A program made the translations under genes and the position numbers. Shown one piece after another: positions 33,621-41,318 of a stretch of DNA of 64,000 nucleotides. Position 1 is the first letter of the stretch; each line of letters opens with the position of its first letter. The DNA comes from M3007 sp965249785 (GTDB taxonomy: Bacteria > Bacteroidota > Bacteroidia > Chitinophagales > Saprospiraceae): positions 124,001 through 188,000 of the forward strand of contig CBDFMU010000027.1 of assembly GCA_965249785.1 (NCBI GenBank). The letters are read 5' to 3'. The notes beneath the pieces are model-generated. The model made no database searches, was not told where the DNA came from, and saw only the letters and a program-made list of their open reading frames with translations.

Positions 33621-34889
33621 CTAACCGACGATGACGGTCCAGAGATCTTCCGGTTGCCAGTAACGTTGCGCGAGGTGTTGTAATTGCGCGGGCGTGATTT
33701 CCCGAATGGCCTGCACCGTCTCCTCAAAACTCTCCCACGGCAGGTTTTCCACCAGAATATTGCGCACCAGTTCGGAAGCATTCAGCGGACCGTCGAGACC
33801 ATTGAGCAGCATACCGAGCAGATAATTGCGCACCATGCCAAGTTCCTGATCGTCAACGAGTTCCTCGCGCAGTTTTTTCAATTCGGCCATAATCTGGCGC
33901 AGCGTAGCCGTGGCTTTGTCGCTGTTTACCTCGGTCGCGATGTAGAAGCAACCATCGTGCAGCATCGCGTCCAGCGTGGAGTAAATATTATAGGTATAAC
34001 CTTTTTTCTCGCGAATGTTGGTCATCAGCCGCGAACCAAAATAGCCTCCCAAAATGGTGTTCAGTACAAACATCCCGTTAAAATCCGGGTGCTGGCGCGG
34101 AAACATCCGACGACCCACGCGAATAGCCGTTTGCAAGGAATTTGCTTGCGCGATCTTCACCTTTTTCGGCGGCAAAGGATTCACAACCGACTGAAAATCA
34201 GGCTTTAAACCCACGCGTTTATTTTGACCCAAATGATCGTTGAGCAATTTCAACATCTCGTCATCAATGCGTCCGCTGGCAAATAACTGGCAATTGGCGG
34301 GGGTATACCACGATTCATAATACTGCCAAAGATCGGCAACTTGCAGGGCCGGATAATCGGCGGCCACTGAATTATAACCGTAAGGATGATCGGCTCCAAA
34401 AATCAGTTCCGTGATCTGGCGGTAAGCGACGGTTTCCGCTTTTTCCAGTTCCACCTGCAATTCCTGCAAATTGGTGCGCCGGAAAGTCTCCAGTTCCCCG
34501 TCCGGAAACACCGGCTCCTGCAACACCTCGGCAAAAACGGGCAGCAATTCGGCGGCGTATTTTTTTAAAGACAGTAGCACGATATTGGCCGTATCCAGGC
34601 TGGTCGGCGTGGCCAACGTACCGCCATAAAAGTCGAATATCTCCGAAATTTCGGCCCCCGTGCGGCTCTGGGTGCCCTCCCGCAACAGCCGGGTGGTAGC
34701 GCGCGAGGCCAGCCGTTTGATTTCTTCGGGACGTCCGGCGTGGTAGACGGCTTCTATTTTGACGATCTCGATGCCCGGCGAATCCAGCACGTACACGGGA
34801 ATGCCATTGTCCAAATGGATGATCCGGGGGCGCGGCAACTGAAGGTTGCGGATGTCGTAAATGGGCGGGGCGGCGGTACGGTTGAGCAT
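33621..34889 (-). CDS. M16-family peptidase-like protein without the zinc motif
   Basis: From the ATG at 34889 the protein has 422 residues; the upstream ATG at 34955 would read through the 5' hairpin region. Two M16 half-domains are visible. The first contains LDNGIPVYVLDSPG and YHAGRPEE, the second GGYFGSRLMTNIREKKGYTYNIYS, the R/Y substrate-binding segment. The HxxEH zinc site expected around residues 60-80 is absent; that stretch reads ASRATTRLLREGTQ. It should therefore be the non-catalytic subunit of a heterodimeric M16B protease. In many Bacteroidota the two subunit genes are adjacent, but the catalytic one is not in this window. Confidence 0.85.
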   Translation of the reverse strand: MLNRTAAPPIYDIRNLQLPRPRIIHLDNGIPVYVLDSPGIEIVKIEAVYHAGRPEEIKRLASRATTRLLREGTQSRTGAEISEIFDFYGGTLATPTSLDTANIVLLSLKKYAAELLPVFAEVLQEPVFPDGELETFRRTNLQELQVELEKAETVAYRQITELIFGADHPYGYNSVAADYPALQVADLWQYYESWYTPANCQLFASGRIDDEMLKLLNDHLGQNKRVGLKPDFQSVVNPLPPKKVKIAQANSLQTAIRVGRRMFPRQHPDFNGMFVLNTILGGYFGSRLMTNIREKKGYTYNIYSTLDAMLHDGCFYIATEVNSDKATATLRQIMAELKKLREELVDDQELGMVRNYLLGMLLNGLDGPLNASELVRNILVENLPWESFEETVQAIREITPAQLQHLAQRYWQPEDLWTVIVG

Positions 34890-34904
34890 TTTTTGTGTGT
34901 TTTT

Positions 34905-34934
34905 CCCCCTTTGGCCAAAAGGGGGACAAAGGTA
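34905..34934 (-). promoter_or_regulatory. -7 box and 5' hairpin of the M16 gene
   Basis: On the minus strand TACCTTTG (34934 to 34927) matches TAnnTTTG. It is followed at once by a CCCCC-TTTTGGCCAAA-GGGGG palindrome (34925-34905), so the mRNA would begin with a stable hairpin 15 bp before the ATG. This may affect translation or decay. No clear -33 TTG is present. Confidence 0.45.
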
Positions 34935-35042
34935 GAATTTTCTGCTCTTTTCCACAGAATGTTAGTTTTTTCAGGGGATTGCGAGTGTTGGAGGTGCTAC
35001 ATTTGCCGCCGCGAGAAATTGAAGGGGCAAATTTGCGAGTAA

Positions 35043-35185
35043 GCCCCCCTCCTACTCCCCCCTTAATGGGGGAGGGTCGATTGAGCGGGATTTGATATTT
35101 GTAGTTTTTGCTTTTTGCTCTTTGCATATTGCTTTTTGCCTCTTGCCCTTTGCCTTTTTTGCTTGTTGCCTTAATTTGCCTTTTC
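35043..35185. repeat. G/C-run hairpin followed by a TTGCC-rich tract upstream of dnaN
   Basis: 35043-35096 contains CCCTCCTACTCCCC, a short loop, then GGGGGAG and GAGCGG. The same three blocks occur in the same order at 60063-60116. From 35105 to 35185 the DNA is almost wholly built of TTTTTGC, TTGCC and CTTTGCC words. No ORF with credible composition is seen; the in-frame extension of dnaN through it is an artefact of the skewed composition. Confidence 0.6.
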
Positions 35186-35211
35186 CAACAACACCAACTT
35201 ATCCGTCCGCT

Positions 35212-36333
35212 ATGAAATTCAGCGTCTCTTCTACCGAATTATTGAAACAATTGCAGATCGCTTCCGGGGCCATTGGTTCCAATCCCGTGCTGCCTATTTT
35301 GGAAGATTTTCTGTTCAAAATCGAAAATAAGAAACTGACCATTGCGGCGACGGACCTGGAAACGAGCATTGCCACGACCATCGAAGTATTGGCCGACGAC
35401 GATTTTTCGGTGGCTATTCCCGCCAAAATCCTGCTTGATACGCTGAAAGCCTTGCCGCAACAACCCGTAACTTTCACGGTGAACGAGGAAAATTTCGGCA
35501 TTGAAATCACGTCTTCCTACGGAAAATACAAACTGGCAGGCGAAAACGGCGCGGATTTCCCCAACATCCCGGAAGCGGATACGGTGGAAACCATAAAACT
35601 GAACAGCCAGTATTTGCTGGAAGCCATCAATAAAACGGTGTTTGCTACTTCCGGCGACGAACTGCGTCCGGCGATGACGGGCGTGTATTTCCAATTGGAA
35701 CAAAATAAACTGGTTTGTGTCGCCACGGATGCCCACAAATTGGTCAAATACACCACCCACCAAGTAGCAGGCGATGTGACGACAACCTTTATCGTTCCGA
35801 AAAAAGCATTAAATCTGCTCAAAAATGCTTTGCCAGTAGGCGATTCGGTGACTATTTCTTTCAATAAAGCCAACGCGTTTTTCTCCTTTGGCAGCATGAA
35901 TCTGGTTTGCCGCCTGATCGACGCCCGCTACCCGGACTACAACGCCGTCATTCCGGTGGACAATCCGAACAACATGACCGTGAGTCGCGCCGATTTCCAG
36001 AATTCGCTGAAACGGATCGCCATTTATGCCAACAAAACCACCAACCAAGTGGTACTCGACGTGACCGACCAGAGCCTCACGGTGAGCGCACAAGACCTCG
36101 ATTTCAGCAATGAAGCCACTGAGCAAATGACCTGCGTTTATGAGGGCAGCCCGATGCGTATTGCATTCAATGCCAAGTTTTTAGTAGAAATGCTGGGTGT
36201 GCTGGACGGCGATGAAATCAAAATGGAACTTTCCACGCCAAGCCGCGCGGGTATCCTCACGCCCGTGGATGCGGAACCGAATATTAATCGGGATATTTTG
36301 ATGCTGGTGATGCCGGTGATGTTGAATAATTAG
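35212..36333 (+). CDS. dnaN: DNA polymerase III beta subunit (sliding clamp)
   Basis: From the ATG at 35212 the protein has 373 residues, the normal clamp length. The upstream ATG at 35092 lies in the low-complexity tract and is rejected. The start MKFSVSSTELLKQLQIASGAIGSNPVLPILEDFLF is typical. Three clamp domains follow, with ATDLETSI, SSGDELRPAMTGVYFQ, ATDAHKLVKY and the C-terminal DILMLVMPVML, which forms part of the partner-binding groove. It encircles DNA and tethers polymerase III. No dnaA or origin is adjacent. The last 57 bp of the gene are duplicated 204 bp downstream. Confidence 0.97.
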   Translation: MKFSVSSTELLKQLQIASGAIGSNPVLPILEDFLFKIENKKLTIAATDLETSIATTIEVLADDDFSVAIPAKILLDTLKALPQQPVTFTVNEENFGIEITSSYGKYKLAGENGADFPNIPEADTVETIKLNSQYLLEAINKTVFATSGDELRPAMTGVYFQLEQNKLVCVATDAHKLVKYTTHQVAGDVTTTFIVPKKALNLLKNALPVGDSVTISFNKANAFFSFGSMNLVCRLIDARYPDYNAVIPVDNPNNMTVSRADFQNSLKRIAIYANKTTNQVVLDVTDQSLTVSAQDLDFSNEATEQMTCVYEGSPMRIAFNAKFLVEMLGVLDGDEIKMELSTPSRAGILTPVDAEPNINRDILMLVMPVMLNN

Positions 36334-36480
36334 AGGACTATATTTCCGGGGTGAGCGGTTGCTTTCTGGACCCCCTACCCCTACAGGGGAGTACATCTCG
36401 GGATAAAGCATAATTTACAAGCCTACATAACCCGAATGTACTCCCCTTTAGGGGTCGGGGTAATCGCCATCAAAATCAAG
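36277..36480. repeat. Duplicated unit copy 1: end of dnaN plus long hairpin
   Basis: This 204-bp unit starts in dnaN (CCGAATATTAATCGG) and runs through its stop. It includes a hairpin at 36370-36461 whose arms (ACCCCCTACCCCTA... and ...TTTAGGGGTCGGGGT) pair over about 30 bp with few mismatches. It is followed directly by copy 2 at 36481, which repeats the dnaN end and the left hairpin arm. A hairpin this close to the stop could terminate dnaN transcription. Confidence 0.85.
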
Positions 36481-36591
36481 CCGAATATTAACCGCGATAT
36501 TTTGATGCTGGTGATGCCGGTGATGTTGAATAATTAGAGGACTATATTTCCGGGGTGAGCGGTTGCTTTCTGGACCCCCGACCCCTAAAGG
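36481..36591. repeat. Duplicated unit copy 2, left part (split by ISAs1 element)
   Basis: This segment repeats copy 1 from the dnaN 3' end to the left hairpin arm. It encodes the same last residues (PNINRDILMLVMPVML) with only two base changes in the gene part, AAT to AAC and CGG to CGC, both silent. It is cut at 36591 by the ISAs1-family element and resumes at 37776. Confidence 0.85.
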
Positions 36592-37766
36592 CAGGGTTGA
36601 TTGATTCTAGGGCATAGCGATTTTTGGCAATAAATGTTGAATATGAAGTACAATTTAGGAGAATTTATATCCATGCTAGACGACCCTCGACGGGGTCAGG
36701 GACAACGTCATAGTCTTTATAATGTGCTGTCGATCGTCATTATGGCCATCATAAGTGGTCATCAGGGTTTTCGTGGGTTTGAACGTTTTGCCAATGCCAA
36801 TGCTTTGGAACTGACCCAGGCGTTGAACTTACAGCATGGCGTACCGACTTACCAGACCTTCTACACGATTCTGACGAGGTTGGGGTCTCAGCTGTCTGGT
36901 AATAAGTTTATTGATTGGGCACGGGCCTACCATGCGGAGTGGTCGGATGAATTTATATCGCTAGACGGTAAAGCAGTCAAATCGACCGTAAATGGCGGCA
37001 ACACGGGGTTGCAGAACTTCTCGGCGGCGGTGAGTGCCTTTGGTCAACAAAGCGGTCTGGTCTATGGCACACAGCCTTTTGAAAACCGGGGATCGGGCGG
37101 GGAAGTGGAGGCTCTGCGCAAACTGGTGCAGGAATTAGGGTTGCAGGATAGAGTGTTTACCATGGATGCTGCGCACACCAAAAAAAAACTTTTGACCTGA
37201 TGTTATCAATCGGCTGCCACTTTCTATCACAGGTCAAGCGAAACTGTCCAGTGCTGTGGCAGGCCATAGCCGAGCACACGCGGGTGGCAACACCGATATC
37301 CACGCATGAATACGACCAAAAAGGACATGGTCGTCATGTGTACAGGCAGGTCGAACTGTATGGTCCGATGGCGGAGCAGCCATCTGGCTGGAATGGCATC
37401 CAACGAGTGGTCAAGGTTCGCCGATGGGGCACCAGACAAGGTACTCCCTTTGACGAAACGGCCTTTTATGTCCTGAGCAAGCCTATGGATGCGGCTGATC
37501 GGGTGGCAAAGGCCATCCAGTCCCATTGGACCATTGAGAACAACCTACACTGGGCCAAGGACGTAAACATGAAAGAGGATGCCACCACATTGCGTAAACA
37601 TAGTCAAGTCTCCCTGTTGATACAATTAAATAATGTTATAGTCAACACATTGACTATCAATGGATATAAGGTGATAAAAAACACTTTCGCTAAATTCGCC
37701 AATAAAGTCAATGAACTCGCTAAGCTCTTCCAAAACCAAGGCAATACCTAGAATCAATCAACCCTG
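36592..37766 (+). mobile_element. Complete ISAs1-family insertion sequence
   Basis: The element is 1175 bp with perfect 20-bp terminal inverted repeats, starting CAGGGTTGATTG at 36592-36611 and mirrored at 37747-37766. The CAGGG terminus is usual for ISAs1-type elements. A perfect 9-bp direct repeat, CCCTAAAGG, flanks it (36583-36591 and 37767-37775). It lies inside the second copy of the dnaN-end hairpin, so removing it restores a hairpin like copy 1. The perfect ends point to recent transposition. Confidence 0.94.
36634..37751 (+). CDS. ISAs1-family transposase in two frames (-1 shift at an A9 tract)
   Basis: The first frame (36634-37200) encodes DDPRRGQGQRHSLYNVLSIVIMAIISG, EFISLDGKAVKS (first catalytic Asp) and VFTMDAAHT. 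It then stops just after nine A residues at 37180-37188. The -1 frame gives TFDLMLSIGCHFLSQVKRN and continues to 37751 with QSHWTIENNLHWAKDVNMKED, the end of the DDE core. Together they make about 372 residues, the family's normal size. The A9 tract is a plausible slippery site, so expression by -1 frameshifting or transcript slippage is possible. A one-base deletion is the alternative. Confidence 0.85.
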
Positions 37767-37851
37767 CCCTAAAGGGGAGTACATCTCGGTTTATATAGGA
37801 TTGTAAATCATGCTTTATCCAAAGATGTACCCCCCTTTAGGGGTCGGGGGT
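37767..37851. repeat. Duplicated unit copy 2, right part: hairpin arm overlapping the DUF559 gene
   Basis: After the 9-bp target duplication this segment resumes the hairpin unit (GGAGTACATCTCGG ... GATGTACCCCCCTTTAGG). Its right arm, 37823-37851, matches 36436-36461 of copy 1. The arm covers the stop codon and the last six codons of the minus-strand DUF559 gene. Confidence 0.8.
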
Positions 37852-38265
37852 AATCGCACCATCAAGCATTTGCAGCTTCCGCTCCTCCAACGCAACCCTT
37901 ATACGACCCAAAACGCTCGAAAAATCATCCAAAACCTCGTCATTTGTAAATCGCAATTCCAAAATCCCTACTGCTTCGAGGTCTGCTGATCTGTTCCTAT
38001 CATATTCTTTTTGCGCTTCCAGGCTATGATAACCGCCATCCAATTCTATGGATAATTTGCAGGCATGGCAATAAAAATCAAGGATATAACTACCGATCGG
38101 ATGCTGGCGACGAAATTTAAAGCCCCCTAATTGCTTACGCTGTAAAGACTCCCATAATATAGCCTCTGTCTGCGTCGATTGATCTCTGTTCAGCCGGGCA
38201 TATTGAAACAATTTCGGGTCCGCGTTCAAATGCATACCAGGTTTATCAGAGGAAGATTTTTGCAT
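37837..38265 (-). CDS. DUF559 endonuclease-fold protein (Vsr/restriction-like)
   Basis: The 142-residue protein contains the DUF559 core. TEAILWESLQRKQLGGFKFRRQHPIGSYILDFYC is followed by KLSIELDGGYH, with the PD-(D/E)xK-like D...ExD pattern, and a C-terminal LELRFTNDEV strand. The family resembles very-short-patch repair endonucleases, but its role is unknown. Its last residues (AITPDP) and stop codon are encoded by the right arm of the long hairpin repeat. This suggests that gene and repeat arrived or evolved together. It lies 26 bp upstream of purB. Confidence 0.8.
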   Translation of the reverse strand: MQKSSSDKPGMHLNADPKLFQYARLNRDQSTQTEAILWESLQRKQLGGFKFRRQHPIGSYILDFYCHACKLSIELDGGYHSLEAQKEYDRNRSADLEAVGILELRFTNDEVLDDFSSVLGRIRVALEERKLQMLDGAITPDP

Positions 38266-38291
38266 AGCGCAGGACTTTCGGGTGATGATTT

Positions 38292-39623
38292 CTATCGCCC
38301 AACATAATTATGCGGCGTCAGCCCCTTCAATTCCTCCTTCACCTCCTCGCTCACCTCCAGCCCATCAATAAACCCGTGCAAATCCTCGCGGGTAATGCCG
38401 CCCCTACCCCGCGTAAGGGCTTTTAAGGCCTCGTAAGGCTGCGGATAACCTTCGCGGCGCAAAATGACCTGAATACCTTCGGCAATGACCATCTGATTGT
38501 CTTCGAGGTCATCGTAGAGTTGGCCTTCGTTCAGGAGGAGTTTGCCTAGGCCTTTTTCGATGGATTGCAGGGCGATCAGGGTGTGGCCGAGGGGAACGCC
38601 GAGATTGCGCAGCACGGTGGAATCTGTCAAGTCGCGTTGGAGGCGGCTGATGGGGAGTTTTTCGGCGAAATGCTGGAATAAAGCATTCGCCAGGCCGAGA
38701 TTACCTTCTGCATTTTCAAAATCAATGGGATTCACCTTGTGCGGCATGGCGGAAGAACCGACCTCGCCTGCCACCATTTTCTGGCGGAAATATTCCATCG
38801 AAATGTAGGTCCACGCGTCGCGGCAAAAGTCGATCAAGATGGTATTGATGCGGCTCAGGGCATGGCATTGCGCCGCCAGACAATCATAATGTTCGATCTG
38901 CGTGGTGTGCTGCGAACGCTCCAAACCGAGAAATTCCCGGACAAAATCGTTGGCGAATTCATGCCAGTCGTAATCGGGATAGGCGGCGAAGTGAGCGTTT
39001 AGATTGCCCGTGGCCCCGCCGAATTTGGCACGATGCGGGATTTCCTGCAAGAGTTCCACCTGTACTCTTAACCGCTCCACAAAAACGGCGAATTCTTTAC
39101 CTAATAGCGTTGGAGAAGCCGGTTGGCCGTGGGTACGAGCGAGCATGGGAACATGCGCCCAGTCCTGCGCCCGCTGTTCGAGTTGGTCGCGCACGCGTTC
39201 CAGTTGCGGCAGATAAACGCGTTCGAGGGCGTGTTTGAAAAGGAGCGGAGTTGCCGTGTTATTAATGTCCTGGGAAGTGAGGCCGAAGTGGACGAATTCA
39301 CGCCATTTTCCCAAACCTAAGTCGTCAAAACGTTCTTTCAAAAAATACTCCACGGCCTTTACATCGTGGTTGGTGGTGCGTTCAAGCGATTTCACGCGTT
39401 CCGCGTCGGCCATGCCAAAGCCCTCGAAGATAGCATTCAGGTCATCAATCCTATCTTCCTCAAAGCCAGCCAATTGCGGTAAACCATATTGGCATAAAGC
39501 AATGAAATACTGGATTTCAACAAAAACCCGATAGCGAATCAAGGCATACTCGCTGCAATACTCGGCCAGGGCTTTGGTTTTGTCGGCGTAGCGTCCGTCG
39601 ATGGGAGAAATGGCAAGCAGCAT
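38292..39623 (-). CDS. purB: Adenylosuccinate lyase
   Basis: The 443-residue protein belongs to the fumarase/aspartase superfamily. It contains the signature SSAMPHKVNPIDFENAEGN, whose Ser is on the catalytic loop, plus TSQDINNTA and ARTHGQPASPT. The N-terminus LLAISPIDGRYADKTKALAEYCSEYALIRYR is that of the E. coli-type PurB. It cleaves SAICAR and adenylosuccinate in purine synthesis. The length is near normal. It is transcribed leftwards with its promoter probably in the 317-bp gap before 39941. Confidence 0.96.
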   Translation of the reverse strand: MLLAISPIDGRYADKTKALAEYCSEYALIRYRVFVEIQYFIALCQYGLPQLAGFEEDRIDDLNAIFEGFGMADAERVKSLERTTNHDVKAVEYFLKERFDDLGLGKWREFVHFGLTSQDINNTATPLLFKHALERVYLPQLERVRDQLEQRAQDWAHVPMLARTHGQPASPTLLGKEFAVFVERLRVQVELLQEIPHRAKFGGATGNLNAHFAAYPDYDWHEFANDFVREFLGLERSQHTTQIEHYDCLAAQCHALSRINTILIDFCRDAWTYISMEYFRQKMVAGEVGSSAMPHKVNPIDFENAEGNLGLANALFQHFAEKLPISRLQRDLTDSTVLRNLGVPLGHTLIALQSIEKGLGKLLLNEGQLYDDLEDNQMVIAEGIQVILRREGYPQPYEALKALTRGRGGITREDLHGFIDGLEVSEEVKEELKGLTPHNYVGR

Positions 39624-39940
39624 AGCAGAAGAGAGGAATTAGGAAAAAGGAGTCAGGAGACAGATCGCAAAAGGCGATTGCTCCGGCAAGTATAGCGCGA
39701 CTTCTTTGACCGGTGCTAAGTTGAGCCGTTGTTTTTTCAAATCGGCCGGTCTGCTCCTGCATTTTGGCGAACACAGCGGATGCAACGGATACGCTTTATT
39801 TTGTCATTTTGACGAAAACCGTCCACGACGCGGACAGGTCCCGGCAGGGTGACAAAAGGGATGCACCCAAGCGAATCAAATGATTCACGGTCAGGCTATT
39901 ACGAAATTATTGTCGAAAAAATAGGGGCTATCCAGCGCGT
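39624..39940. other. 317-bp gap upstream of purB with one inverted repeat
   Basis: TTTTGTCA (39799-39806) pairs with TGACAAAA (39850-39857), with GTCC/GGAC inside. It may end transcription of the receiver gene at 39941, which is read in the same leftward direction. No gene or TAnnTTTG box is convincing in the rest. Confidence 0.4.
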
Positions 39941-40348
39941 TCAGTGTCCACTGCGCAGCACACCGGCGATGGACTTACAAATACCATCGAAGGTATTCGG
40001 CTTGGTGATAAAGTAGGCAGCCCCCAGACTTTTTGCCTCGTCTATATCGGTTTGCTGCTTGGAAGTAGTGTAAATGATGACTGGAATGTGGAGCAGATTC
40101 CGGTTTTTCTTGATCTCGGACAGGCATTGTTGGCCGTTCAGACGCGGCATATTCAGGTCCAGAAAAATGAAATCAGGCAGGTGTGTATCCTGTATTCGCA
40201 ACATTCCTAGTGCTTCAGCACCATCTTGCGCAGCAATACATTCCGCCGAGTCATCTACTACGTGGAGAGCTTCGCAAAACATATCCCGATCATCGGCATC
40301 ATCATCAATGAGCATAATGACTTTTGCTTTTTCCGAAAGGTAGCCCAT
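39941..40348 (-). CDS. Stand-alone response regulator receiver (Rcp1-like)
   Basis: The 135-residue protein is a single receiver domain. An acidic DDDADDRD cluster is at the N-terminus, the phospho-acceptor is in DFIFLDLNMP, the conserved Thr/Ser is in IIYTTS and the Lys is in ITKPN. The triple-acidic LIDDDADDRDMF start and the length fit the Rcp1 group, whose partners are often PAS-containing histidine kinases. It has no output domain. It is a close relative of the receiver at 40510. The CheB-CheR-PAS kinase at 41319 is the nearest candidate partner. Confidence 0.92.
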   Translation of the reverse strand: MGYLSEKAKVIMLIDDDADDRDMFCEALHVVDDSAECIAAQDGAEALGMLRIQDTHLPDFIFLDLNMPRLNGQQCLSEIKKNRNLLHIPVIIYTTSKQQTDIDEAKSLGAAYFITKPNTFDGICKSIAGVLRSGH

Positions 40349-40509
40349 AAGAGAGGATTGAAAAGCAATGGTTTACAAAACTGTAAAGAGACAGCGAAGA
40401 AAGGCAGGCTTCCAATGGACAAATGTACGAATTGCTCCAGCGTCAAATAGGAACTGCCACAATATTGCACAAATATAACAATTCGCGCTATATACTGCCT
40501 GCTGAGTGC

Positions 40510-40923
40510 CTAACGTTTCCAATTTTCGCTTAATACGTAGGTAATAAATTTACAGATTTCATCAAAATGGAAAGGCTTGCTGATGAAGTAATCGGCACCC
40601 AAATTTTTTGTCTCTTCCATATCCTTCGGGTGCTTGGAAGTGGTGTAAATGATCACCGGAATTTTTTGCAGATATTCGTCTTGCTTGATCTTGGCCAGGC
40701 ATTGCTTGCCATCCATGCGGGGCATATTGAGATCTAAAAAAATAAAATCAGGGAGGTGGTCTGGCTGCATACGCAACAAATCCAGTGCCTTTTTGCCATC
40801 TTCCGCCACGAGGCAATTGGCGTGGTCGTCCACTAATTGCAAAGCCTCGCGGAACATCTCTCGATCATCGTCGTCGTCGTCTACGATTAAGACGGTTTTT
40901 ACTTTTTTGTCAGTATCTTTCAT
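40510..40923 (-). CDS. Stand-alone response regulator receiver (Rcp1-like)
   Basis: From the ATG at 40923 the protein has 137 residues; the ATG at 40965 would add a non-conserved leader. It has VLIVDDDDDDREMFREALQ, phospho-site DFIFLDLNMPRMDGKQCL, IIYTTSKHP and FISKPFHFDEICKFI. It is very similar to the receiver 161 bp downstream on the same strand, so the two look like a local duplication. It is divergent from the large hybrid kinase gene at 41319, its probable phosphodonor. Confidence 0.92.
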   Translation of the reverse strand: MKDTDKKVKTVLIVDDDDDDREMFREALQLVDDHANCLVAEDGKKALDLLRMQPDHLPDFIFLDLNMPRMDGKQCLAKIKQDEYLQKIPVIIYTTSKHPKDMEETKNLGADYFISKPFHFDEICKFITYVLSENWKR

Positions 40924-41318
40924 AAGGAATGAACGTGAAGAAACAGCGGGACAGCCCTCCAGCATGGGGTAGGAGACAGTAAATAGGACGTTTTATGGAA
41001 TTTGGTTGCCAAAAGTAAACAAACAACATGGTAAACAAGAAAAAATATTGGAAGTAATCTATCGTTGCTGACCTGTAGGCCAAACTGGTGACCTTTCTTG
41101 TTCAAAACTTATTGATAATGACATATTTGCACTACCGGTATTCGATATATTTCTCAGCGATGGCGCGATTATTTACACCTTATTTTCTGCTACGGGAAAA
41201 TAGCCCTACAAAGATAAGACTAACTGTAAAAAAACCCAGTCATTTACAGTTGAAATAGCTATAATGAGAGATTTATATCCTTATTCCTCCCCAAAAATGT
41301 AGTTTTGAAGCAACAAAC
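40924..41318. promoter_or_regulatory. 395-bp divergent promoter region of receiver and kinase genes
   Basis: On the plus strand TAGTTTTG (41300-41307) lies 11 bp before the kinase ATG. On the minus strand TATCTTTG (41216 to 41209) could start a transcript for the receivers with a leader of about 280 nt. Both fit TAnnTTTG, but neither has a clear -33 TTG. No ORF is supported in the gap. Confidence 0.45.

Noticed and set aside
35092..35211. N-terminal extension of dnaN from an upstream ATG
   Set aside because: The extension translates a TTGCC-rich low-complexity tract into a hydrophobic peptide that no clamp protein has. The ATG at 35212 gives the normal start.
36277..37851. Possible CRISPR array or phage attachment site from repeated units near dnaN
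   Set aside because: There are only two copies with a 204-bp period, no regular spacers and no integrase. The pattern is a tandem duplication split by an IS element.
39517..39774. 85-residue minus-strand frame before purB
   Set aside because: It overlaps the purB start region in another frame, has no conserved pattern and lies where the purB promoter is expected.
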